From NCBI RefSeq assembly GCF_000250675.2, contig NC_018681.1, forward strand, positions 6,138,001 through 6,202,000: DNA of 64,000 nucleotides. The letters run 5' to 3'. Shown here one piece after another: positions 1 through 7,045 of this stretch. The DNA comes from Nocardia brasiliensis ATCC 700358. GTDB lineage: Bacteria; Actinomycetota; Actinomycetes; Mycobacteriales; Mycobacteriaceae. Positions within the stretch are counted from its first letter, which is position 1; each line of letters opens with the position of its first letter. The notes below the pieces were generated by a model. That model saw nothing but the letters and a program-made list of their open reading frames with translations. It searched no databases and was not told where the DNA came from. The position numbers were made by a program, and so were the translations under genes.

Positions 1-1
1 T

Positions 2-532
2 CTCGGGCTCAACGTGGTCGGCACCCGGCAGGAACCGCAGTATCAGCTCGCCCAGGGCTGGTTCATCAACCTGCTGCCGATCTCGTTCGACCTCGATCCG
101 ACCGACAGCTTCACCGATCTCGTCGGCCGCGCGGGGGTCGCGCTGGACTGGGTGAAACCCCTGGCGAACGTGCCGATCCACGCCGCCTTGCAGCGGGCCG
201 CCGAACTCACCGGCGCGCCGCTGCCGGTGACCACCGAATGGCCGTGGGTGTCCTACATGGACGTCCGCGCGATTTCCGGTGCGGCACTGGAGAACGCGCT
301 GCCCAACGTGTCCGGGATCAACGGGCTCGGCTCGCGCGCCCGGATGGGTCAGACCTCGCCGATGTGGTTCAGCCGGGAACTGGACCGCCTGCACGTCAGC
401 ATGATGTTCCCCGACACCCCGACCGCCGCGGCCGCCGCGGCGGCCTATCTCGACTCGATTCGCACCGCTTTGCGCGCCATCGCCACCACCGGCGAATACG
501 TGGCGGCCGCCCCGGATTTCGCGAGGTCCTGA
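2..532 (+). CDS. Condensation-domain protein, C-terminal part (cut by window start)
   Basis: This is the last 176 codons of an open frame that runs off the left edge of the window, so the true start is not visible. The residues read as the C-terminal half of a condensation/acyltransferase fold, as in NRPS condensation domains and PapA-type acyltransferases; the stretch GWFINLLPISFDL resembles the solvent-channel strand of that family. The catalytic HHxxxD region would lie upstream and cannot be checked. The stop overlaps the start of the next condensation protein by one base (TGATG), so the two are probably translationally coupled and act on the same acylated product. What is acylated is unknown. 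Confidence 0.75.
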   Translation, partial: LGLNVVGTRQEPQYQLAQGWFINLLPISFDLDPTDSFTDLVGRAGVALDWVKPLANVPIHAALQRAAELTGAPLPVTTEWPWVSYMDVRAISGAALENALPNVSGINGLGSRARMGQTSPMWFSRELDRLHVSMMFPDTPTAAAAAAAYLDSIRTALRAIATTGEYVAAAPDFARS

Positions 533-1911
533 TGCAGTTGCTCTTTCTCGAACACCTGAGCGCACCACCGGGCACCCTGCTCGAGTGGACCGCGCTCGCC
601 GAACCCGGCCCCACGCCGGACGCGACACCCGCTTCGTCCAACCAGACCATCCACCTGTCCTCGGGCGGACCGACGACCTGGCTGGCCGCCACCTTCGACG
701 TGGCGGGCCCGATCGACGAATCCGCCCTGCAGACCGCGTTCTCGGTGTGGCTGCCCCGCCACGACGCGCTGCACTGCAGCTTCGAACCACCCGCCGAGGG
801 CAACCCGCCCACGGTGCATGTGGTGGTGGACACCGATATCCGGCTCGTCCCCCGGCCTGCCGTCGAAACCTCGAGCACCGACGACCTGCGCACCGTCCTC
901 GGCACTCGACTCGACCAGGCCTGCGCGCCGTTCAGTTTCGCGCCGTACTTCCTCGGCGCCATCAGCAGGCCCGAAACCTCCACCGTGGTCTGCGGTTTCG
1001 ATCACGCGGTCTGCGACGCCTGGTCGATCACCATCGCGGTGACCGAACTGGACGTGCTGTATCGGGCCGCGCTCGAGGACGGACCCGACGGCGCCGCCGT
1101 GGCCGCCGACCGGCTCCCCGAGCCGGGCAGCTTCCTGTCCTACGCCACCAGGGAGGCCGCGGTCCCCGCCGCGGGCACGGGCCCGCTCATCCGGGCCTGG
1201 CGCGATTTCCTGCATGCCGCGGGCAACGATCTGCCGCACTTCCCGCTCGATCTGGGCGTGCCCGCGGGCACGCTGGCGCCGTTCGGCAGCGACAGCCGGC
1301 TGCTGCTCGGCGCGATGGCCACCGATGCGCTGCACCGCAAGTCGCGCGCGGACGGCTATTCGATGTTCGCGGCCCTGCTCGCGGCGGTGGCGCTGGCCGC
1401 CGCCGAACTCGGCGGGCGCGCGGGCACCGATCTGGTGTTCCCGGTGCACACCCGGCGAGAACCGCGCCACCACAACACCTTCGGCTGGCTGGTGTCCAAC
1501 GCGCCGGCGCATGTGCCGGTGGCGCACGACTTCTGCGCCACCGCGCAGGGCGCCGACCAGGCGATCCGCACCGGTCAGCGGCTCGCCCAGGTGCCCGCCA
1601 CCCAGTTCCTCGCGGCCATGGGCACCGACCTGCGACGGACCAGGAAGGACCTGTTCAGCGTCTCCTACACCGACTATCGGCGGCTGCCCGGCGGCTCGCG
1701 CAGCGACACCACCCGCACGGTGCCGCGCAATCCGGCCCAGTTCAGCCGCAGCGCGCCGCTGGACGACGTGCAGATGTGGTTCACCCGCACCGACGACGGG
1801 CTCGCGCTGCGCACCCGTTTCCCGGTGACGCCCACCGCGGGACCGCTGCTCGGCGAGTTCCTCGATCGGGTCGCCGCCACGTTGTCCGCGGCGATCTCGG
1901 TCCGGGTATGA
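532..1911 (+). CDS. Condensation-domain protein (PapA/NRPS-C-like acyltransferase)
   Basis: A 459-residue stand-alone condensation-domain protein. The frame is open further upstream, but the ATG overlapping the previous stop is the natural start. The active-site motif reads FDHAVCDAW: the catalytic second histidine (H158) and the structural aspartate (D162) of HHxxxDG are kept, while the first His is Asp and the Gly is Ala. Such variants occur in PapA-like acyltransferases, which form esters or amides from thioester-bound acyl groups. Length fits a single condensation domain of two chloramphenicol-acetyltransferase-like lobes. The tandem partner and the neighbouring AraC regulator suggest the edge of a lipid or secondary-metabolite locus. 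The acyl donor and acceptor cannot be inferred. Confidence 0.75.
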   Translation: MQLLFLEHLSAPPGTLLEWTALAEPGPTPDATPASSNQTIHLSSGGPTTWLAATFDVAGPIDESALQTAFSVWLPRHDALHCSFEPPAEGNPPTVHVVVDTDIRLVPRPAVETSSTDDLRTVLGTRLDQACAPFSFAPYFLGAISRPETSTVVCGFDHAVCDAWSITIAVTELDVLYRAALEDGPDGAAVAADRLPEPGSFLSYATREAAVPAAGTGPLIRAWRDFLHAAGNDLPHFPLDLGVPAGTLAPFGSDSRLLLGAMATDALHRKSRADGYSMFAALLAAVALAAAELGGRAGTDLVFPVHTRREPRHHNTFGWLVSNAPAHVPVAHDFCATAQGADQAIRTGQRLAQVPATQFLAAMGTDLRRTRKDLFSVSYTDYRRLPGGSRSDTTRTVPRNPAQFSRSAPLDDVQMWFTRTDDGLALRTRFPVTPTAGPLLGEFLDRVAATLSAAISVRV

Positions 1912-2110
1912 CCGGGCGGTACCCGACCTGCGCGCACCCGTCGCACGCCGCAGAAACGGCGGCCGCGGCGATGGGCCGGGCGCAGATCGGAACCATGGCA
2001 TGGTCCGGCCCCCTGCGATCGACAAAGCACGACGGCCGGGGAGCCGAACCCGTTAGTCTCAGCACAGGATCCACCGAGGAACTGTTCGTGTCAGCCGGGA
2101 GCATCCGACG

Positions 2111-2896
2111 ATGAAGGCTCTGGTCACCAACGACTTCTCGACGTCAGCGGACGCCGAAACCACCGACGAGCACCCCTGGACGGGCACCGCACTACTGCGG
2201 CCGGGAATCCTGGCCTTCGAAGGCGAGATCTGGCCCACCGAACTGCACGCCCATCACGCCGTGCAGATCGTCGCCGCCTGCACCCCGATCGTCGTCGTCG
2301 ACGGCAGCGGGGTGCGCAGGCAGGGCACGCACATCATCGTGCCCACCGACGCACCGCACCGGGTCGCGGAGGGCGCGGTGCACGGCATCGCGGTCTATCT
2401 CGATCCAGAAACCACCGCGGGCGCCGCGGCCGACCGGCGGGCGCATCTGCACGGCTGGGTGCACGCGCTCGGGGTCGATCCGGCGCACGGCCTGCTCGCG
2501 GGTCACGTCCGCGACGTGCTCGCGGATCTCTTGCCGGACAACGGGACCTGTTCGGACGGTCCGCAGGGCGTGGTCACCGCGGCGCTGCAACTGCTGCCCG
2601 AACTGGTTCGTGACGGTTCGGTGCGCGGCTCGGATGTGGCGCGCCAGCTGGGCATTTCGGCGACTCGGCTGACCCACCTGTTCACCGAGCAGGTCGGGAT
2701 TCCGTTGCGCCGCTACATCCTCTGGCTGCGGCTCTACATCTCGATGACCCGGGTGATGGCCGGTGACGATGTGGCGGCCGCCGCCGATGCCGCGGGCTTC
2801 GCCGACTGCGCCCAGCTCACCCGCACCTGCCGGCGGACCTTCGGGCTGCCGCCGTCGATGCTGAGCCGCGACGTGGAGTGGGATATCGCGCTCTGA
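2111..2896 (+). CDS. AraC family transcriptional regulator
   Basis: This 261-residue protein has the AraC layout: an N-terminal cupin-like sensor (about residues 25-110, including a His-rich ELHAHHAVQI stretch) and a C-terminal pair of helix-turn-helix motifs (about 165-255, with VARQLGISATRLTHLF followed by AAAADAAGFADCAQLTRTCRRTFG). A purine-rich GGGAG precedes the ATG. It lies 199 bp downstream of the condensation-protein pair on the same strand and may control that locus. The ligand is unknown. The family call is firm; the target is inferred from position only. Confidence 0.85.
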   Translation: MKALVTNDFSTSADAETTDEHPWTGTALLRPGILAFEGEIWPTELHAHHAVQIVAACTPIVVVDGSGVRRQGTHIIVPTDAPHRVAEGAVHGIAVYLDPETTAGAAADRRAHLHGWVHALGVDPAHGLLAGHVRDVLADLLPDNGTCSDGPQGVVTAALQLLPELVRDGSVRGSDVARQLGISATRLTHLFTEQVGIPLRRYILWLRLYISMTRVMAGDDVAAAADAAGFADCAQLTRTCRRTFGLPPSMLSRDVEWDIAL

Positions 2897-2964
2897 GCAG
2901 TGGTGACCGTCGTCTCGGCGCGCACGCCGCGCCGAGACGGCGGCACACCACGTATTCTCTAGGC

Positions 2965-3264
2965 ATGATCACGCGGGTGCGGGTATTGACGTGTGCGGTT
3001 GTCGCACTCGTGCTGCCCGTGCTCACGTTGCTGGCGATTCCGGCGGGTGAGCCCGGATCGGTCGCCGTGGTCGGTGTCGTCGCGGCCTCGCTGATCGTCG
3101 CCTTCGCCACGCTGCATCCGGCGGTCGTGCTGCCGGTCGCGGTTCTCGACTCCGGCCCGCCCCCGTCCGCGCAACGCCGCCGACGTGGTTCTTTCCTGCG
3201 CCAGAGCAATCCTGATACACCCGGGCGTCCGCGCCCACGAGCACCAGGCTGCGCGCTCGCCTGA
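2965..3264 (+). CDS. Small membrane protein upstream of YidC (DUF6412-like)
   Basis: A 99-residue protein with two predicted membrane segments close together (about residues 5-24 and 29-50), followed by a polar, Arg/Pro-rich tail. The frame is open further upstream, but the ATG at this position opens directly into the first hydrophobic segment. It lies 93 bp before the YidC-type insertase on the same strand. From memory, small two-helix proteins of the DUF6412 type neighbour yidC-like genes in actinomycetes, and this fits by size and context; no alignment was made. No catalytic motif is visible. It might assist the insertase, which is inference. Confidence 0.5.
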   Translation: MITRVRVLTCAVVALVLPVLTLLAIPAGEPGSVAVVGVVAASLIVAFATLHPAVVLPVAVLDSGPPPSAQRRRRGSFLRQSNPDTPGRPRPRAPGCALA

Positions 3265-3357
3265 CGCCGGTCCCCCCTGTGGTGGACGGGCGTCGGCGTT
3301 GTCGCCGCATCCCTTCCGTTCTCGTGCGCGCTCGCACGCCCACAGTCAGGTGCTCTC

Positions 3358-4245
3358 ATGCTCGACTTCATCTACTACCCGGTGTCGGCCATTCTCTGGT
3401 TCTGGCACAGCGCCTTCGGCTTCGTATTCGGACCCGCCAGCGGCCTGTCCTGGGTTCTCGCCGTGATATTTCTCGTCCTCACATTGCGTGCTGCCCTTTT
3501 CATCCCTTTTCTCGAGCAAGCACGCAACCAAGCCATTGTGAAAAAATTGCAACCCAAGGTCGCGAGCTTGAAACAAAAATACGCATCCGATCGGACGCGG
3601 CAGGCCACCGAACTCCAGAAACTCTATAAAGACAACGGCGTCAAAACCTTCGCCACCTTGATTCCGATCATCGTGCAGCTATTCGTTTTTCTCGGCCTGT
3701 TCCATGTCCTACGATCCTTCGATCGCACGGCCAACCTCGGCCATCTCCCGTTCCAGGCCATCAAGACGCCGATGAGCCCGGAGCAGAACGCCACCACCCC
3801 CAACTACGTCTTCAGCGCGGCCGACGTGCGGTCCTTCCTGCACGCCGATCTGTTCGGCGCCCCCCTTTCCCGGACCGTCATCGGTGCCGGCGACCCGCTG
3901 GCAACGGTGGCCGCGGTCGCCATCCCGCTCATGCTGATCGCGGCGGTCGCCACCCACTTCACCGCGCGCGCCTCCCTCGGGCGGCAGGAGACCCCCGCCC
4001 AGTTCGCGTTCATGCGCCCGCTGTCGCTGTGGGCGTTCCCCGCCGCGGCGCTCGTCGGCGGCGCGCTGCTGCCGGTCGCGATCCTGCTCTACTTCGTCAC
4101 CAACAACGCGTGGACCCTCGCCCAGCAGCACCTCGTCTACCGCAAGCTCGACGCCGAAGCGGCCGCCGAGGCGAAACTCGTCGCGGCGACCCGCGCGGCG
4201 ACCGCCCCGAAACCGGGCGCCAAGCCCGTCCGCCGCCGAAAGTGA
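3358..4245 (+). CDS. yidC: YidC/Oxa1 family membrane protein insertase
   Basis: A 295-residue YidC/Oxa1-type insertase, which inserts and folds proteins in the cytoplasmic membrane. It lacks the large periplasmic domain of E. coli YidC, as expected in Gram-positive-type bacteria. Hydrophobic segments fall at about 5-45, 105-125, 180-200 and 220-255, and a positively charged cytoplasmic loop (KKLQPKVASLKQKY) follows the first pair, as in the family. The C-terminus is basic (KPVRRRK). In most actinomycetes the main yidC sits beside rnpA and dnaA; this copy stands alone next to a small membrane protein, so it is probably a second, specialised paralogue. A strong hairpin follows the stop. Confidence 0.9.
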   Translation: MLDFIYYPVSAILWFWHSAFGFVFGPASGLSWVLAVIFLVLTLRAALFIPFLEQARNQAIVKKLQPKVASLKQKYASDRTRQATELQKLYKDNGVKTFATLIPIIVQLFVFLGLFHVLRSFDRTANLGHLPFQAIKTPMSPEQNATTPNYVFSAADVRSFLHADLFGAPLSRTVIGAGDPLATVAAVAIPLMLIAAVATHFTARASLGRQETPAQFAFMRPLSLWAFPAAALVGGALLPVAILLYFVTNNAWTLAQQHLVYRKLDAEAAAEAKLVAATRAATAPKPGAKPVRRRK

Positions 4246-4257
4246 GCTGAAAACCAC

Positions 4258-4290
4258 TGGGGCGGAATCTATTTCGCAGATTCCGCCCCA
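4258..4290. terminator. Bidirectional hairpin terminator between convergent genes
   Basis: A perfect 13-bp stem (TGGGGCGGAATCT paired with AGATTCCGCCCCA) with a 7-base loop lies between the convergent ends of the yidC-like gene and the small secreted protein. It has no long U-tract, which is common for actinobacterial terminators. Confidence 0.75.
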
Positions 4291-4298
4291 GCTGGTCA

Positions 4299-4523
4299 CT
4301 AGCGGTAGGTGATCACTGCCTTCTGCTTGTCGCCCTTGTCCGGGAAGCAGATGGCGCTGGTCGCGCCGGCGCGGCGCGCGTCGTCGGTGAGCTTCCGGCA
4401 TTCACTCGACGTCAGCCCCGGATAGACCTGACTCTGCGGCGCGGCCTGTGCCGTGCCGGATCCGAGCGCGATGCCCGTGGCCGCCAGCACGACGAAACCC
4501 AGTGCGACAGAGATGTTCTTCAT
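4299..4523 (-). CDS. Small secreted protein
   Basis: A 74-residue protein. The ATG is preceded by GGGAGG on the minus strand, which favours this start over one 23 codons upstream. Residues 1-27 form a Sec signal peptide with a hydrophobic core (VALGFVVLAATGIAL) and an AQA-A cleavage site. The mature part of about 47 residues carries two cysteines, at the SSECRKL and SAICFPD stretches, and these could form one disulfide. No known domain was recognised; similar tiny exported proteins are common in Nocardia. It is monocistronic and convergent with the yidC-like gene, sharing its terminator. Confidence 0.7.
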   Translation of the reverse strand: MKNISVALGFVVLAATGIALGSGTAQAAPQSQVYPGLTSSECRKLTDDARRAGATSAICFPDKGDKQKAVITYR

Positions 4524-4667
4524 GATTCCCTCCCATTTCCCAAACGTGCGTATCCCCGTACGGACGGGGCGGCGAATCACTTTCAAGATCATCGCCGACG
4601 CCTGTTCAGTGTATCGGGAGGCACCGACAAGTTTTGCGGCGCAAGCCTTTCGGCGGCAGCGAGCGGC

Positions 4668-5051
4668 TCAGCGGGCTATGGCGCGAGCCTCGACGTAGTA
4701 CTCGGCCGACAGCACCCGCAGCCACGGCCGCACTACCACGGGGGCCCACGCGGCGGTGGGATCGCGGTGCACCACCGGGTCGGTCAGGTCGAGCACGTGA
4801 CCACGCGTCTCGACGCTGAACTCGCCTGCGGCACAGATGTTCTTGGCCCAGTCGACCTCGCGCCCATAGGTCATGGCGATGCGATACACGTCGTCGGTGT
4901 GGAAGATCGAGATCGGGGTCCGGTAGAGCCGCCCCGACTTTCGGCCGCGGTGCTGCAGGATGGCGAACCCGGGCGCCCGGCCCGCGAACAGCCCGGCGAC
5001 GCGATTGGTGACGGATCGGTTGAATTTCGCCAGCGTGCGGGGAAGCACCAT
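4668..5051 (-). CDS. Nitroreductase family deazaflavin-dependent oxidoreductase
   Basis: A 127-residue protein of the mycobacterial Ddn/Rv3547 type, split-barrel enzymes that bind coenzyme F420 and reduce quinones or nitro compounds. Family-typical features are HRGRKSGRLYRTPISIF early in the barrel, VDWAKNICAAGE in the middle and WLRVLSAEYYVEAR near the C-terminus. GAGAGG lies just upstream of the ATG. It is divergent from the Nudix gene with about 50 bp between them, so the promoters overlap. Physiological substrate is unknown; quinone protection is plausible for the family. Confidence 0.85.
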   Translation of the reverse strand: MVLPRTLAKFNRSVTNRVAGLFAGRAPGFAILQHRGRKSGRLYRTPISIFHTDDVYRIAMTYGREVDWAKNICAAGEFSVETRGHVLDLTDPVVHRDPTAAWAPVVVRPWLRVLSAEYYVEARAIAR

Positions 5052-5103
5052 GTGCGCGATCCTCTCTGCGGATAGCCTGCTGCGCTCACGTTACCCTCGA
5101 GCG

Positions 5104-5640
5104 GTGGCAGCCGAACGGGTCCAGCAGAAGTCCGAGATGATCGCCGTCTACGACGCGGCGGGTCACCCGGTCGGCGCCGCCGACCGGGCCGAGGTGTACC
5201 GGGACGGGCTCTGGCACGCCAGCGCGGGCGTACTGGTCCGCTCCGGCGACGGCACCCGGATCTACGTGCATCGGCGCACCGACACCAAGATGGTTTTCGC
5301 GAGCATGCACGACTGCCTCGCGGGCGGCGTGGTGGCACCGGCGGAAAGGCCGCGCGACACGGCGGTACGCGAACTCGCCGAAGAACTCGGCATCACGGGC
5401 GTGGCGTTGCCCGCCGAGCCGGTCGGCAAGGTGTCCTGGGACGGCGAGTGGCAGGGACGCCCGATGCGCTGCCACCTGTTCGCCTACGAGATCCGCTCCG
5501 ACGGACCGATCCGGCACCAGCCGGAGGAGATCGCCGACGGGTGGTGGTGGACCGATGCGCAACTGCGCGCCCACCTGGCCGATCCGGACTGGCCCTTCGT
5601 GCCGGACACCCGGATCCTCGTCGACGACCTGCTCACCTGA
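5104..5640 (+). CDS. Nudix hydrolase (IPP-isomerase-like/YfcD type)
   Basis: A 178-residue Nudix protein with a complete Nudix box at residues 75-97: G75, five residues, E81, seven residues, then R89-E90-L-A-E93-E94-L-G-I. The Glu residues of the REUxEE core bind the catalytic divalent metals. Sequence before the box (GLWHASAGVLV, then YVHRRTDTK) resembles the YfcD/IPP isomerase-like branch, whose members hydrolyse nucleoside-diphosphate derivatives or related pyrophosphates. The GTG start is chosen because it gives a complete N-terminus; an ATG 11 codons later is possible. A short hairpin follows the stop directly. Confidence 0.85.
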   Translation: MAAERVQQKSEMIAVYDAAGHPVGAADRAEVYRDGLWHASAGVLVRSGDGTRIYVHRRTDTKMVFASMHDCLAGGVVAPAERPRDTAVRELAEELGITGVALPAEPVGKVSWDGEWQGRPMRCHLFAYEIRSDGPIRHQPEEIADGWWWTDAQLRAHLADPDWPFVPDTRILVDDLLT

Positions 5641-5656
5641 GTGCGCGGTCGCGCAC
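5641..5656. terminator. Short hairpin after the Nudix gene
   Basis: GTGCGC-GGTC-GCGCAC forms a perfect 6-bp stem immediately after the Nudix stop codon and shortly after the end of the convergent small peptide ORF. It is short, so a terminator role is likely but not certain. Confidence 0.45.
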
Positions 5657-5675
5657 CCCTACTCCGACTGCGCGA

Positions 5676-5747
5676 TCAGGCCGCGCTGCCGCTGCCGAGC
5701 GACAGGATGTTGGTGAAGATGTTGGCGACGACCTCGAGCAATTCCAT
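5676..5747 (-). CDS. Possible 23-residue hydrophobic peptide
   Basis: A 23-codon ORF encoding an amphipathic, mostly hydrophobic peptide: it begins MELLEVVANIF, continues TNILSL and ends GSGSAA. A GGAG motif lies five bases upstream of the ATG on the minus strand, which supports translation. It has no signal peptide and only two acidic residues. Very short unprocessed peptides with such properties include the PorA/PorH channel peptides of corynebacteria, but no direct similarity was established. It lies between the Nudix gene and the AIM24 gene. Treat the coding call as tentative. Confidence 0.4.
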   Translation of the reverse strand: MELLEVVANIFTNILSLGSGSAA

Positions 5748-5848
5748 GATTCTCCGAACGTTGGCGCTATCAATTGGGGCACCGGAGCATTGACGACCGA
5801 CATGTCCAGCACCTGAAGATCGCGTGAACGCAGGCCGTCGCCGCCCGG

Positions 5849-6529
5849 TTATCCGGAGGAGGCTACCGAACTGGCCCACGCGGCGAACGCGCCGGGGTTG
5901 CGGGTCTGCAGCAGCACCCGGCCCGGACCGACGAAGTCGAACACGAAGCCCTCGCCGGACTTCATCGACTGGATCGACCGCCCGACCACCGCGCGCCGGA
6001 TGGTGAAGTTCATCGACAGGTCGTAGGCCACCACGTGCCCGGTGTCGATGGTGATCGGCTCGCCCGGCTGCAGATCGATGACATCGATCGCGCCGAACAC
6101 GCCGACCACGATCTCACCGTCGCCGTGCGCACGCAGACCGAAGCCGCCCTCGCCGCCGAACAGGTTCGCGAAACCGCCCCACTTGCTTTCCACCTGCACG
6201 CCATGGGAATTCGCGATCCAGCCGCCGCGGCTGATGAAGAACGGCCGGTCCTGGGTGATCTGCAGGTTCAGCATGTCGCCGGGCAGCGCGGGCGCGACGT
6301 CCACCCAGCCGCCCTGCTGCGGCGCGGTGAACGTGGAGACGAAGAACGATTCACCCGCCAGCACCGACCGCTTCAGCCCCGCCAAGATGCCGCCTTCGGC
6401 CTTGGCCTGCAACGTGACTCCCGCCGAGTGGGCGACCATGGCGCCGCTCTCGACCCGCATCGGCTCGCCACCCGCGAGGAAGCACCGCGCGATGGTCGAG
6501 GCCGGGTTGTGGCGCAACTGTACCTTCAT
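5849..6529 (-). CDS. AIM24 family protein
   Basis: A 226-residue AIM24/TIGR00266-type protein. Family marks are the early RVESGAMVAHSAGV stretch, the FFVSTFTAP and GGWVDVAPALPGDM segments and the C-terminal repeated Gly-rich beta-strand pattern (GGFGLRAHGDGEIVVGVFGAIDV). Bacterial members are soluble beta-rich proteins of unknown biochemical role, often beside membrane or redox proteins; the mitochondrial namesake affects inner-membrane organisation. No signal peptide or transmembrane helix is visible. The gene stands alone, with a 65-bp gap to the upstream ArsC-like gene. Confidence 0.9.
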   Translation of the reverse strand: MKVQLRHNPASTIARCFLAGGEPMRVESGAMVAHSAGVTLQAKAEGGILAGLKRSVLAGESFFVSTFTAPQQGGWVDVAPALPGDMLNLQITQDRPFFISRGGWIANSHGVQVESKWGGFANLFGGEGGFGLRAHGDGEIVVGVFGAIDVIDLQPGEPITIDTGHVVAYDLSMNFTIRRAVVGRSIQSMKSGEGFVFDFVGPGRVLLQTRNPGAFAAWASSVASSG

Positions 6530-6594
6530 GAATGGCGACCCTACCGCCTGATTCGCCCCGGTAGGGCCCCGGAATTCGGTGGGGCCGGGTCAGA

Positions 6595-6963
6595 TCAGCC
6601 CAGCGAGCGCAACGTGTCTTCGTCGCGGGCCACGACCGCGCCGCCGTCGGCGGTCAGCACGATGGGTCGCTGGATCAGTTTCGGGTGTTCGGCCAGCGCC
6701 GCGATCCACCGGTCCCGGTCGGCGGCGGTGCGGCCCCACTGCGCCATGCCGAGGTCCTTGGCCACCTGCTCGCCGGTGCGGGTGATCTCCCACGGTTCGG
6801 CGCCGAGCCGGGCCAGCACCGCGCGCAGTTCCTCGGCGGTGGGCGGCTCGTCGAGGTAGCGCCGCACCTTGTATTCGATGCCCGCCTCGTCCAGGTGCGC
6901 GGTGGCGTTGCGGCTCTTGGTGCACCGCGGGTTGTGCCAGATCTCGGTCTGCCCGGAAGTCAT
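6595..6963 (-). CDS. ArsC/Spx family protein (arsenate-reductase-like)
   Basis: A 122-residue thioredoxin-fold protein of the glutaredoxin-coupled ArsC family. The catalytic Cys14 lies in the classic HNPRCTKSR motif, and the conserved downstream RPIVLTADGGAVVAR segment matches the arsenate-binding Arg region of ArsC. Members reduce arsenate to arsenite through a mixed disulfide with glutathione or mycothiol systems, but many homologues (YffB-like) have no proven arsenate role. No arsenic resistance genes such as arsR, arsB or acr3 are adjacent, so it is better treated as a general ArsC-family reductase. It is divergent from the PAP2-lipid kinase gene. Confidence 0.85.
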   Translation of the reverse strand: MTSGQTEIWHNPRCTKSRNATAHLDEAGIEYKVRRYLDEPPTAEELRAVLARLGAEPWEITRTGEQVAKDLGMAQWGRTAADRDRWIAALAEHPKLIQRPIVLTADGGAVVARDEDTLRSLG

Positions 6964-7045
6964 ACCGGCAGGCTACCGAGCCGGTGCGGTGGACGGTGCG
7001 CGGCGACACCGTTTGAGCGCCGCGTCGCTGGATACACTCGCCTCG

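Noticed and set aside
445..2025. Long minus-strand frame opposite the condensation gene
   Set aside because: High GC at the third codon position opens such antisense frames. Composition is Arg/Gly-rich with no domain, while the plus strand has a clear condensation fold.
6595..6963. Arsenic resistance locus
   Set aside because: Only the ArsC-like fold is present; no ArsR, ArsB/Acr3 or ArsM gene is near, so a resistance operon is not supported.
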